From: Pseudomonadota bacterium
Lineage (GTDB): Bacteria; Pseudomonadota; Gammaproteobacteria; Xanthomonadales; Rhodanobacteraceae
Assembly (NCBI GenBank): GCA_018241365.1
Contig: JAFEDX010000002.1
Coordinates: 1-64,000, forward strand
Direction: 5' to 3'
DNA: 64,000 nucleotides
Below the pieces are notes generated by a model that was not told the DNA's origin, searched no databases, and was given only the letters and a program-made list of their open reading frames with translations. Positions within the stretch are counted from its first letter, which is position 1, and every line of letters starts with the position of its first letter. Positions 53,576 to 62,739 of the stretch are shown one piece after another. The translations under genes were made by a program, and so were the position numbers.

Positions 53576-53607
53576 TTGACTCTGGACCATGGTCAAGGGT
53601 CTAACAT
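53576..53607 (+). promoter_or_regulatory. MerR-type promoter and operator of the copper genes
   Basis: TTGACT and TAACAT are separated by 20 bases, the over-long spacing typical of MerR-controlled promoters. The 24-base span 53578-53601 is an imperfect palindrome around ACCATGGT with 10 of 12 positions symmetric. It ends 6 bases before the regulator start codon, so the regulator and copA are predicted to be induced together by metal. Confidence 0.85.
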
Positions 53608-53613
53608 AGGCAC

Positions 53614-54039
53614 ATGAACACGCAAGCCACGCAGCATTTCACCATAGGCGGCGTCGCGCGCCGCGCGGAAGTCGGCATTGACACCATTCGTTATTACGAA
53701 CGCGAAGGGCTGTTGCCGCCGCCGCGACGGCGCGCGTCCGGCTACCGCGATTATGGCCCCGACGTGGTTGAGCGGCTGCGCTTCATCCGGCGCGCCAAGG
53801 AACTCGGGTTCACGCTGGAGGAAATCCGCGAACTGCTGGTGCTGTCCACCGACCGTGAGCGCGGCGTCAAAAGCGTCAAGCAGCGCGCCGAGGCCCGGCT
53901 TGACCAGGTGAACCAGCGCATCCACGAGCTGCAGCGCATGAAACGCGGCCTGCAACAACTTATCGACGCCTGCCCGGGGCATGGCGCGCTCGAGCACTGC
54001 CCGATCCTGCGCGCACTTGGGGGCGAGGAGAACGCATGA
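53614..54039 (+). CDS. cueR: MerR family copper-responsive regulator (CueR-like)
   Basis: A 141-residue MerR regulator. The winged helix domain has [20 protein letters not shown] and [20 protein letters not shown] dimerising coiled coil spans about residues 85-115, and the C-terminal metal loop is [11 protein letters not shown] (two Cys, as in CueR/HmrR but with one more residue between them). It activates by untwisting the long-spacer promoter directly upstream. It overlaps copA by 4 bases. Confidence 0.88.
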   Translation: MNTQATQHFTIGGVARRAEVGIDTIRYYEREGLLPPPRRRASGYRDYGPDVVERLRFIRRAKELGFTLEEIRELLVLSTDRERGVKSVKQRAEARLDQVNQRIHELQRMKRGLQQLIDACPGHGALEHCPILRALGGEENA

Positions 54040-56663
54040 CCATGCACGACGAACACGCACAGCACGACCACGCCGCAAACGTCGGCGAATTTGCCATCGA
54101 CCCCAACTGCGGCATGCAAGTGGCGTTGCCATCGCAGCGGCACGCCGATTACCACGGCGCGACGTATCACTTCTGCAGTGACGGCTGCCGGAAGAAGTTC
54201 GAGGCGGATCCCGAGGCGATCCTGGCCAAGGCGCGTCGCCGAGAAATCGAGGCCGGCCGGCTGGACCCGGTGTGCGGCATGACGACCGACCCCGCGCATC
54301 CGCGCTACAGCGTCACGCACGCCGGCAAGGCCATCAACTTCTGCTCCGAAGGTTGCCGCGACAAGTTCGTGGCGAACCCGGAGCAGTACCTCGGTGTGCC
54401 GGTAGCCGCGGATGGTGGGCACGCCCACGCGGAACACTCGCATGCCGCCCACGCGCACGCAGCCGACGCACCCGCCGGCACGATCTACACCTGCCCGATG
54501 CACCCCGAGGTGCGGCAGATCGGCCCCGGTCATTGCCCCAAGTGCGGCATGGCGCTGGAGCCGTTGCTGCCGACCGCGGAGGCCGACGATGGTGGCGAGG
54601 TGCGTAGCCTCGCGACGCGTTTCTGGATCCTGGTCGCGTTGACGATTCCGGTGTTTGTGCTGGCGATGGGACCGCACCTGTTCGGCTGGCATTTCCCGGC
54701 GCCATGGGACACCGTGGCCGCGTGGATCGAAGCGGTGCTGGCCACGGTGGTGGTGATCTGGGGCGGCGCGTCGTTCTTCGTGCGCGGCTGGCGCTCGCTG
54801 AAACCGTGGTCGCCCAACATGTACACGCTGATCGCGCTGGGCACCGGCGTGGCGTGGTTGTACAGCGCGATCGCGTTCCTGTTCCCGGGGCTGTTTCCCC
54901 CCGCGTTCCGCGACATGCACGGCCGGGTTGGCGTGTACTTCGAATCGGCTGCGGTGATCGTCACCCTGGTGACGCTGGGCGACTTCATGGAACTGCGCGC
55001 GCGCAAGCGCACCGGCTCGGCGCTGCAGGCACTGCTTGGCCTCGCACCCAAGACCGCGCGTCGCATCGCCGCGGGCGGCACTGAAGCCGACGTGCCACTT
55101 GAGGTCGTGCAGGCGGGCGACACGTTGCGCGTGCGGCCGGGCGAAAAAGTGCCCGTGGATGGCGAGATCACCGATGGCACCAGCCACGTGGATGAGTCGA
55201 TGTTGACCGGCGAACCGCTGCCGGTCGAGAAGACGCGTGGCGACAAACTGACGGGCGGCACCATCAACCAGGATGGTGCGTTGACGATGCGTGCGACGCG
55301 CGTCGGCGCCGACACCATGCTTTCGCAGATCGTCTCGCTGGTCGCGCAGGCACAGCGCAGCAGGGCGCCGCTGCAGCGCGTCGCCGATCGCGTGGCCGCA
55401 TGGTTCGTGCCCGCGGTCGTGGCCGTGGCCGTGCTGGCGTTCATCGTGTGGTACGCCGTAGGCCCGGCGCCCGCGTTCCCGCACGCGCTGATCGCCGCGG
55501 TGTCGGTGCTGATCATCGCGTGCCCGTGCGCGCTCGGCCTGGCGACGCCGATTTCGATCATGGTGGCGAGCGGGCGCGGCGCGCACATGGGCGTGCTGTT
55601 CCGCGATGCGGCCGCGATCGAAGCGTTGCGCGACATCGACACGCTGGTGGTGGACAAGACCGGCACGCTCACCGAAGGCAAGCCTTCGTTGCAGGCCGTC
55701 GAGCCGCTGGGCGGCTTCGATGAGTCCCGTGCGTTGGCTCTGTCGGCGGCGCTGGAGCGGCCGAGCGAACATCCGCTGGCGCGTGCCATCGTCATCGCGG
55801 CCGAAGCGCGCGGCGTTGCGATTCCCGAGGTGGATGATTTCAAGACGCTGACCGGCAGTGGCGTGCGCGGCCGCGTTGCAGGTTCCGAGGTGGCCGTCGG
55901 CAACGCCAAGCTGCTGCAAACGCTCGGCATGGGCGAGGGCGGTGCGGTGTCGTCGCACGCCGAAGCACTGCGTGGCGAGGGCGCGACCGTGATGTACCTG
56001 GTCGTCGATCAACGCGTTGCCGCGGTGTTGGCCGTGGCCGACCGCATCAAGTCCGACACGCCGGATGCGCTCGCGGCGCTGCGCAGCGAAGGCGTGCGCA
56101 TCGTGATGCTGACCGGTGACCACGCGGTCACCGCGCGCGCGATCGCCGGCAAACTCGGCATCGACGAAGTCCATGCCGGGGTCTCGCCGGCCGACAAGGC
56201 GTCGGTGGTCGAGGCGCTCAAACGTGATGGCCACAAGGTGGCGATGGCCGGCGATGGCATCAACGATGCCCCGGCGCTGGCCGCGGCGGACGTCGGCATC
56301 GCCATGGGCACCGGCACCGACATCGCGATGGAAAGCGCGCAGGTGACGCTGGTGCGCGGCGATCTCTCGGGCATCGTGCGCGCGCGCGCGCTGTCGCAGG
56401 CGACGGTGCGCAACATCTACCAGAACCTGTTCTGGGCGTTCGCCTACAACGCGGTCGGCGTTCCGATCGCCGCGGGCGTGCTGTATCCGGCGTTCGGGAT
56501 CGTGCTGTCGCCGATGATCGCGGCGCTGGCGATGAGTTTTTCGTCGGTGTCGGTGGTGACGAATGCGTTGCGCCTGCGGAGCGTCCGGCTGGATGCGGGG
56601 CTGGCGGAAAAATCCTCTGCGGTGCGACCGCGCCAACCGGCTGTTGCGACTGGCCAATCCTGA
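54036..56663 (+). CDS. copA: Cu(I)-exporting P1B-type ATPase with two YHS domains
   Basis: An 875-residue ATPase. The N terminus carries two YHS domains (DPNCGMQV and DPVCGMTT, each ending in an FCSxGC motif), a His-rich linker, and a heavy-metal-binding domain ([20 protein letters not shown]). Classic GMTCxxC HMA domains are absent. The core has the transport motif [11 protein letters not shown], the phosphorylation site DKTGTLTEG, the LTGEP actuator and the [10 protein letters not shown] hinge. It pumps Cu(I) out of the cytoplasm, consistent with CueR control. Start follows a purine-rich GAGGAG. Confidence 0.95.
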   Translation: MTMHDEHAQHDHAANVGEFAIDPNCGMQVALPSQRHADYHGATYHFCSDGCRKKFEADPEAILAKARRREIEAGRLDPVCGMTTDPAHPRYSVTHAGKAINFCSEGCRDKFVANPEQYLGVPVAADGGHAHAEHSHAAHAHAADAPAGTIYTCPMHPEVRQIGPGHCPKCGMALEPLLPTAEADDGGEVRSLATRFWILVALTIPVFVLAMGPHLFGWHFPAPWDTVAAWIEAVLATVVVIWGGASFFVRGWRSLKPWSPNMYTLIALGTGVAWLYSAIAFLFPGLFPPAFRDMHGRVGVYFESAAVIVTLVTLGDFMELRARKRTGSALQALLGLAPKTARRIAAGGTEADVPLEVVQAGDTLRVRPGEKVPVDGEITDGTSHVDESMLTGEPLPVEKTRGDKLTGGTINQDGALTMRATRVGADTMLSQIVSLVAQAQRSRAPLQRVADRVAAWFVPAVVAVAVLAFIVWYAVGPAPAFPHALIAAVSVLIIACPCALGLATPISIMVASGRGAHMGVLFRDAAAIEALRDIDTLVVDKTGTLTEGKPSLQAVEPLGGFDESRALALSAALERPSEHPLARAIVIAAEARGVAIPEVDDFKTLTGSGVRGRVAGSEVAVGNAKLLQTLGMGEGGAVSSHAEALRGEGATVMYLVVDQRVAAVLAVADRIKSDTPDALAALRSEGVRIVMLTGDHAVTARAIAGKLGIDEVHAGVSPADKASVVEALKRDGHKVAMAGDGINDAPALAAADVGIAMGTGTDIAMESAQVTLVRGDLSGIVRARALSQATVRNIYQNLFWAFAYNAVGVPIAAGVLYPAFGIVLSPMIAALAMSFSSVSVVTNALRLRSVRLDAGLAEKSSAVRPRQPAVATGQS

Positions 56664-56700
56664 GGCCGGCAGCGAGCCTCTCGTGGCCGCGGCAAGCAGC

Positions 56701-57717
56701 ATGGTGTTGCGCGAAGGACTGCCGTACGGCGCGGTGATGGCGACCGCCGGCGCCTCAGCGCTGGCCAGTCGTTGTGGCTTGCAGGTGCTCGCCACGCCGC
56801 TGCTGGTGCTGGCCGTGCTGCAGGCGCTGTGGTTGCCGCTGGCTGGGTCATGGCGGCATCGCCGCGAGTGGCGCGCGGTGTGCCGGGCCTGCTATGCCAT
56901 CGGTCCCGCGCACGAACATTCGGGCATCCACACGGTGCCGCTGGGGCTGGCGGTGATCGCGGGTGGGTTGGCCACGTTGGTCGCGAGCGGCGACGGTCCG
57001 TGGTCGCGAGTCCTCGCGCTGGTATTTCTTGCCGCCACCTGGCTGCTGACGGTTGTCTGCGTCGTGCGCTTCGTGTGGTCGCTCGCGTGTCGCTCCATGC
57101 CTCTGCACCGTGTCGATGGCGCGTGGTTCCTCGTCCCCGCGGCGCTGTTGGGTGCAGGCATCGCGGCGAGCGCCGTGGCACGACTGGAATCGGGCCATGC
57201 GGCAAGCTTGCTGGCGACGCTCGCACTCGCGACGGTGCTGTGCGGCTGGCTCGGTTACTGGGCCGTCGCCGGCGTGGCGCTGGTACGGATACGGCGCTTC
57301 GGGCTTGGCGGTGTGGCGCAGGCGCCATGGTGGATCGCGATGGGTTGTGCGGGACTGGCCGCTGCCGCGCTGGGCCTCGTGTTGCAGGCTCCCGTTGCAG
57401 ACGGATGGTTGCAGGCGTGGCTCAAGGGTGCGCTGGCCGTGACCGTGGTCGTCGCGATCGTGCTGTGCGTGCCGGTGCTGATCGGCAGCGCGCGCTTTTT
57501 GCTGCATCGCTGCCGCTACTGCGGCTTCGCGGCGTGGCCACCGACCTTCTCGACCGCGGTGTTTGCGCTGGGCTGCCTTGAGGCAGGTGTCGTCCTGAAG
57601 TCGCCGGTCTTGCACTGGCTCGGACTGGGTGCGGGCTACGCCACGCTGGTGTTGTGGGCGGTCACGTTCGCCTGGAACACGCGCTGCACGTGCGTGTCCC
57701 GGTTCGGCCACCGTTGA
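56701..57717 (+). CDS. TehA/SLAC1-like (tellurite resistance/dicarboxylate transporter family) membrane protein
   Basis: A 338-residue protein with about ten predicted helices and the family pattern (HSGIHTVPLGLAVIAGG near residue 75, then CGFAAWPPTFSTAVFALG near residue 280). SLAC1/TehA proteins are anion channels or transporters. The start MVLREGLPYGAV is the best ATG, but no strong RBS is seen; a GTG 6 codons earlier is an alternative. It follows copA closely and may be co-transcribed. Substrate is unknown. Confidence 0.72.
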   Translation: MVLREGLPYGAVMATAGASALASRCGLQVLATPLLVLAVLQALWLPLAGSWRHRREWRAVCRACYAIGPAHEHSGIHTVPLGLAVIAGGLATLVASGDGPWSRVLALVFLAATWLLTVVCVVRFVWSLACRSMPLHRVDGAWFLVPAALLGAGIAASAVARLESGHAASLLATLALATVLCGWLGYWAVAGVALVRIRRFGLGGVAQAPWWIAMGCAGLAAAALGLVLQAPVADGWLQAWLKGALAVTVVVAIVLCVPVLIGSARFLLHRCRYCGFAAWPPTFSTAVFALGCLEAGVVLKSPVLHWLGLGAGYATLVLWAVTFAWNTRCTCVSRFGHR

Positions 57718-57732
57718 CGCAGTGGCGCGGAG

Positions 57733-58551
57733 TCAGCGCTCGCCCGCGCGCACGGTCAGGCTTTGTGCGGCAGTGCCGACGGGTCCGTGGATGTCGCTGA
57801 GCACCGAGAACGTTTCGCCCAAGCCGGTCGGGCCGAAGCTGACGCGGGTGTCGAATCCGACCCAGCCGGCTTGCGGTTCGCGCAGGAAATGCACGGTGAG
57901 GTCCACGTTGGCGAAGAACACGTCGCCGGGGCGCTCGCGCACCACCAGTCCGTTGGCGGTGTCGATCAACTTCAGGAAACCCGCGACCGGCGGATCGGCT
58001 TCGCCTGCGACCAGCGGGCAGCGCGTGCGGATCCAGCTGCGCCCGCGACCCGGACGGGCGTCCTTGTCCTGGCGCGCTTCCAGCGACCCGATGTAGCCGC
58101 CTTCCCAGATTGACGCAAGCGGGAACGGTTGCATGGCATCGGGTGGCGGCAGCGTTGCCCACTCGGTGCCCTGCACGCGTGTCGTGTCCGAGGATGCGAG
58201 TCGCCAGACGCGCGCGCGGATGCTGGTGCGGTCGCCGTGCCGCATCTCGGCTTCGACCAGTTCGATCGAACGCCCCGGCCGCACCATCCGGACGTCGATG
58301 GTGAACTCACCCGAGTAGATCACGCCGAGGACGTCGAACGACGCGCGCGATACCAGCTTGTCGCTCGGCAAGCGGCGTTCGACTTCGGCCAACACTAGGC
58401 CGGACGCGGGCGCGAGGTGCTGTTCGCCCGGCTGCCACGCGCCTTGCGAATGCAGGGTGGAGGCGAACCCGTGCTCGCCGCGACGCACGTAAAACGCGTC
58501 GGGATACGGCTCGCCGGCATGACCGAGGTGGAGGTTGGGGGCAGCAGGCAT
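57733..58551 (-). CDS. Thioesterase family protein (double hot-dog, TesB-like)
   Basis: A 272-residue protein with two hot-dog halves. The first includes LVSRASFDVLGVIYSGEFTI and VRPGRSIELVEAEM; the second includes GDVFFANVDLTVHFLRE and GWVGFDTRVSFGPTGLGETF. It matches the acyl-CoA thioesterase-like 4HBT_3 family of actinobacteria and proteobacteria. The acyl substrate is unknown. It is convergent with the TehA-like gene, 15 bases apart. Confidence 0.82.
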   Translation of the reverse strand: MPAAPNLHLGHAGEPYPDAFYVRRGEHGFASTLHSQGAWQPGEQHLAPASGLVLAEVERRLPSDKLVSRASFDVLGVIYSGEFTIDVRMVRPGRSIELVEAEMRHGDRTSIRARVWRLASSDTTRVQGTEWATLPPPDAMQPFPLASIWEGGYIGSLEARQDKDARPGRGRSWIRTRCPLVAGEADPPVAGFLKLIDTANGLVVRERPGDVFFANVDLTVHFLREPQAGWVGFDTRVSFGPTGLGETFSVLSDIHGPVGTAAQSLTVRAGER

Positions 58552-58900
58552 CGGCGCAGTTTACCGTGACCGCCGGTGTCGGTCTTGCCACCAATCACCT
58601 TGACCTGCGTCCCGCGGGATTGGGTTTTGCAATTGCGGTCTCGGTGCTCTCGCTGATCGCGCTCGCGACCCTTGTGATTCACAGGCACGCGCGTTCCCGG
58701 CTTCGCCGGGTACGCAGGCAGGCCTCACCGGTGTCCCGGTCAACGCTGATCACCTCGCCGGAAATCGTTGGCCGCGAGTTTGACGATGATCATGTAGCCG
58801 GTGTTGACCCTGCCATGGCAGCAACTATCGAGAGCAATCGCAACGGGCCGCTGCCGACCCAAAGAGGACATTGAGGCGCAGCTGCCGCCCGCTTGGATGC
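58552..58900. other. Intergenic region with a strong hairpin
   Basis: No convincing gene is seen. A hairpin GCGT-T-CCCGG-CTTCG-CCGGG-T-ACGC lies at 58691-58715. A plus-strand frame of about 100 codons with one membrane-like stretch (GFAIAVSVLSLIALATLVI) begins here but lacks an RBS, a homologue I recognise or a clean C terminus. The region borders the lower-GC nuclease-like gene. Confidence 0.5.
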
Positions 58901-61111
58901 CTACTTGTCAATGCAGCACTTCTTGTACTTGCGGCCACTGCCACACGGACACGGGTCATTGCGACCAACTTTGGGGTGCATCCGACCCCCGCGGAACGCG
59001 CGTTTGTAGGCAATATCCATTGACGTAGGCTCGATCATATTGGCAGTCGCCATATCCAGTGCATCGTCCTGTTTCCACGGATCAGACAGCCGCAGGCCAA
59101 AACGCAACCGCGCATCTCCGGGCGTCAGACACAGGCCGAACCATCGATTAGCCTTCTGCCGATACTTGCGGTGCGTGCAATAGGAGGCCAGCTTCGGAGC
59201 CACCACGCTATCCGATTCGCCCGAACACACGACAGTGAAACCACTGCCGTCGTCAAACATCATCGTCACGTCATGCGGTTTGCCATCCTGTGCAGCACGA
59301 CGAGCTTGCCGATCGATTATGCGACTGAGGTTGTCGAACGCCGCGCCATTCATTTCGAGCAACTGGAATCCCTGCTCCAAAACTGCTGGCTCAGGCTGGG
59401 TTTCGATCTGCCGCACGATTCGCCCGAGTGTCTTGCCCTCGAAGCGCGTCATGAACCCCTGGGGGGTGGCATCGCCAGCCAGACCCCGACGACGAACTGT
59501 CATGGCGATGTCCAATCCAGCGGTGAAGTCTTCGGCTAAGTGCAGCATCGCCGTAGTGTCCTCCATCCACAGGTTGTGCTTGAGGTGGTAAGCAAGAATC
59601 GTCAATTCCTGCGCAGCCAGCAGGCGGTCGGCGTACCGGGTGCGACGAGCGATGAAACTTAGAAACTGCAGCGGCGTCGATAGCAGCTCGGTCAAGACGT
59701 CGATCAGGAAAACATCGGTGACCAGGGCGGCCCGCAAGTGCGGCACCTCGCGCGTCTTAAGAAACTGGCGGGCTTGAAAGCTCAACGCTGGGTAATGGTC
59801 GCTGACTACGCAGAACATGAAGATTTCGGTTACATAAGGTAGGTCTATCTCCGAGCAATCGGCACGGGTGAAGCGGTAGCGGGAATCCCCGAGGCATTCG
59901 GCGCAGGTCAGGCCTTGGTCGTAGGTATCCTGAACACTCTTTTTGAAGTCGTCTCGGATGATTTGGTCATTACCCTTGCGCCCTTCGACGGTGAGGCGTT
60001 TAGCTTTCGCTTGGACGACAATCGCCCGGTCGGCCCAGAGCACAAGGACGTCGATCTCCGCGACTTTGGTCTTACCCTCCCAAATGTCGATGTTGGCAAA
60101 GACTCGGTCGGCACCGAATACTGCTGCCAAGCGTCCGGCAACGAAGTTCTCAGTGAACTCGCCGCGATGCCGATCGCGATTAGGTCGATAGCGTTTGTCG
60201 TCCTGCATCCAGTAGAACGGTGAGTCGTATATTGCTTCTGCTAGCGCGTAGTTCTGCAGCGAGACAAATTCTCCGCTGGGCGACCGAAGGAGTGGCGTCG
60301 CCGTTATCTGGTTGAAATCCTGCAGCGCGGCAAACCGAGGATTCATGTCGCCATCGGGCACGGTGAACTTGAGTAGGACGCGTTCGACTAGCGCAGGCTC
60401 CAAGCTAGCGTAAGCCCCGACTTCGGTGGGCGTCACGCAAAACGCTGGCAACATGGACCATTGGTCGAGAGGCGACTTGCGCAGGGCAATCATGAAATCG
60501 GGGAATCGATCCATCAGCACTCGATCTGCGGCCTCCGCAACGGAGCAGGCCTGAGCGATCGTGAATCCGACGTGGGCCTGAAGCCAATCGGCGTCCGCCG
60601 CATACCGTTGTGCCGCGAGATCCACGTATTGGAAGTTATAAGCCGATTCCGCGGCGTAATAGATCGGCTCGCGCATCGCATTCCCAGAATCGAAGGGGTT
60701 CACATGCTCGCCCCGTTTCAATGCCGCTAGGGCCTCACCCAGTGAAAACGCTCCAGACATGGCGTGATGGAGTTCCTGCAGCAACTGATCGCTCGCCGCG
60801 ACGTACTCGCCCAGTACCTCAGGGCTTGGGAGCGTCCAATCGATCGGTGTCTTGAGCATTAAGCCGAGGAGTGTGTTGATCTCAGTGCGCAGCAATCGGC
60901 TGGGATCGAAGCGATTCCGCAAATCCGCCTCGCTCACACGTTCACTGTAGATCAGCATGTTGTCGCGGAAGCACAGGGCCGCAACGGCGTGTATGTAGCC
61001 TGGCTTCATGCACAGTGCTTGGAGCTCGACTAAGACGTCCCGCTCGGAGCGGGCAGGGCCCCGTAAGGCTGGCGGTAGTCCGCCTTTCGGGTGGCGCGGC
61101 GGTTTCTTCAT
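58901..61111 (-). CDS. Large protein with a PD-(D/E)XK-like nuclease core and C-terminal SEC-C zinc motif
   Basis: A 736-residue protein of unknown function. Near residues 330-370 the pattern [37 protein letters not shown] resembles the restriction-fold nuclease core (Glu, then Asp, then Q-x-K), as in NERD/Mrr-type domains. The last 20 residues hold a SEC-C motif ([13 protein letters not shown]), which binds zinc. The rest is largely helical with no signal or membrane segment. Base composition is visibly more AT-rich than in neighbouring genes, suggesting recent acquisition. The start has no good RBS. Nuclease activity and a defence role are inference. Confidence 0.7.
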   Translation of the reverse strand: MKKPPRHPKGGLPPALRGPARSERDVLVELQALCMKPGYIHAVAALCFRDNMLIYSERVSEADLRNRFDPSRLLRTEINTLLGLMLKTPIDWTLPSPEVLGEYVAASDQLLQELHHAMSGAFSLGEALAALKRGEHVNPFDSGNAMREPIYYAAESAYNFQYVDLAAQRYAADADWLQAHVGFTIAQACSVAEAADRVLMDRFPDFMIALRKSPLDQWSMLPAFCVTPTEVGAYASLEPALVERVLLKFTVPDGDMNPRFAALQDFNQITATPLLRSPSGEFVSLQNYALAEAIYDSPFYWMQDDKRYRPNRDRHRGEFTENFVAGRLAAVFGADRVFANIDIWEGKTKVAEIDVLVLWADRAIVVQAKAKRLTVEGRKGNDQIIRDDFKKSVQDTYDQGLTCAECLGDSRYRFTRADCSEIDLPYVTEIFMFCVVSDHYPALSFQARQFLKTREVPHLRAALVTDVFLIDVLTELLSTPLQFLSFIARRTRYADRLLAAQELTILAYHLKHNLWMEDTTAMLHLAEDFTAGLDIAMTVRRRGLAGDATPQGFMTRFEGKTLGRIVRQIETQPEPAVLEQGFQLLEMNGAAFDNLSRIIDRQARRAAQDGKPHDVTMMFDDGSGFTVVCSGESDSVVAPKLASYCTHRKYRQKANRWFGLCLTPGDARLRFGLRLSDPWKQDDALDMATANMIEPTSMDIAYKRAFRGGRMHPKVGRNDPCPCGSGRKYKKCCIDK

Positions 61112-61283
61112 AACCGGAACCGGAATTGGAACTTGGTCAGACTACATTCTCGGCGGAGCAGTGTCCGCTTCGGGCCGACTCCGGAAAGAGGCAGCTCAGT
61201 CGGGATACTCACATCGCGCCGTGAATCTTCAGGTCAGTTGCCGGAGCGCGATTGCCGAAATGGCACCCCGGGTCCGACGAGCT

Positions 61284-62615
61284 TCAGTCCACTCGAATCG
61301 GCGCCCGGACCCGCGCGTTGAGCCAATCGATCAACCACAGCAAGCTGCCGCGCCAGAAGCCATGCAGGGTTGCCTGATGGCTGCGGTAGAGCAGCACGTG
61401 GCTGAGGTGGGCGAGGCGCCCACGGAACGTGACGCCGCTCAGCAACCCGAACTTGCCGAGAGAACCGTACGCGTCGTAGTCCGCCAGCGATACCAGTGAT
61501 CCGAAATCGTGGTAGGCGAAATCCGGTATCAGGCCGCCACGCAACACGGCATGGGGCAGGTTGCGGATCAGGTGCCGTGCCTGCTGGTGGGCAACCTGGG
61601 ATGTCGGCGGCAGGGGACGTTTCGCACCCGGTGGCGTCAGGCTTGCGCAGTCACCGACCGCGAAAATCCGCGGATCGCGCGTGGTGCGAAGTTGCGGCGT
61701 CACGACCAGTTGGTTCGCGCGGTTGGTTTCGAGTCCATCCAGATGGGCCAACAGGTCTGGCGCCTTCACGCCGGCCGCCCAGACCTTCAGCGACGCGGGA
61801 ATGTGGCGCCCATTGCTCAGCACGAAGGCATCGGCCTGCGCTGCGCCGACCTGGGCGTCCAGCAACACGTGGATGCCCAAGGCTTCCAGCCGCGACTTGC
61901 TGGCCGCCGAGATGTCTTCGGGAAACGCAGGCAGCAGGCGTGGCCCCGCTTCCGCAAGGGTGACCGTCATGCGCCGGGCGAGGTCGCCGCCGTCGTAGGC
62001 CGCCAGGGTATCGGTCAGTTGCACCAGCTCGGCCGCCAACTCGACCCCGGTCGCGCCGCCGCCCACGATCGCGACCGACAGTTGGGTGCCCTGGGCGAGG
62101 CATTGCGCCATGCGCAGGCGCAGCTCACGGTTGAATGCCACGGCTTGCTGCCGTGCATCGATCCTCCAGCAGTATTCGGTGACGCCGGGCGTGCCGAAAT
62201 CGTTGGCCTCGCTGCCGATGGCGATGATCAGCGTGTCGTAGCCCACGCTGCTTTCGGGGGCCAGCTGCCGGCCGTCCGGAGCCGTGATTGCGGCCAGGCG
62301 CAGTGTGCGGGCTGCGCGGTCCAGGCCGATCAGCTTCCCGGGCCGGAACGCGAAGCCCGCGTCGCGCGCCTCCGCGATATAGGGCGTCTGCTGTTGCGAG
62401 ATGTCACGCGTCCCCGCAGCGATCGTATGCAGCATGGGTTTCCACACATGCGCGAAGTCGCTGTCGATCAGCGTGATGGACGGAAACGGCCGATGCCGCC
62501 TGCGGTGGCGCCGCGCCATCCTCCCCAACGCCGCGGCGATTTCGATGCCGGCAATGCCGCCGCCCACGATCACGATCCGCTGGGCATCGGACTGCATTTT
62601 ATTCGTGATGGCCAT
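61284..62615 (-). CDS. Type II NADH dehydrogenase (NDH-2)
   Basis: A 443-residue flavoprotein with two dinucleotide-binding motifs (RIVIVGGGIAGIEIAAAL for FAD, VAIVGGGATGVELAAELVQL for NADH). It also has the IFAVGDCASL motif and a C-terminal amphipathic region (FWRGSLLWLIDWLNARVR) for membrane association. It transfers electrons from NADH to quinone without pumping protons. The start is chosen at the ATG 6 bases after GGAG; two earlier ATGs are less well placed. Confidence 0.9.
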   Translation of the reverse strand: MAITNKMQSDAQRIVIVGGGIAGIEIAAALGRMARRHRRRHRPFPSITLIDSDFAHVWKPMLHTIAAGTRDISQQQTPYIAEARDAGFAFRPGKLIGLDRAARTLRLAAITAPDGRQLAPESSVGYDTLIIAIGSEANDFGTPGVTEYCWRIDARQQAVAFNRELRLRMAQCLAQGTQLSVAIVGGGATGVELAAELVQLTDTLAAYDGGDLARRMTVTLAEAGPRLLPAFPEDISAASKSRLEALGIHVLLDAQVGAAQADAFVLSNGRHIPASLKVWAAGVKAPDLLAHLDGLETNRANQLVVTPQLRTTRDPRIFAVGDCASLTPPGAKRPLPPTSQVAHQQARHLIRNLPHAVLRGGLIPDFAYHDFGSLVSLADYDAYGSLGKFGLLSGVTFRGRLAHLSHVLLYRSHQATLHGFWRGSLLWLIDWLNARVRAPIRVD

Positions 62616-62739
62616 GTCCATCTCCGGCTGACGCACGGATGCCGAAAAGCGTCATAGTAGGCTGTGGAGAACGAAGCAAGCCGGTCCGCGATGATCGGCG
62701 GTTCTCGCCTTCCATACCCAGCGCTTCCAGGGAGTCTGC

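Noticed and set aside
53751..56795. 1014-codon minus-strand open frame opposite cueR-copA
   Set aside because: Shadow of copA; the plus-strand protein has every P-type ATPase motif.
58740..58800. Possible C terminus of a short-chain dehydrogenase on the minus strand (ISGEVISVD)
   Set aside because: Only about nine residues match and the frame upstream has no SDR features; too little to call.
58566..58874. Possible small membrane protein on the plus strand
   Set aside because: One hydrophobic stretch only, no ribosome-binding site, no recognised family and a tail of unremarkable composition.
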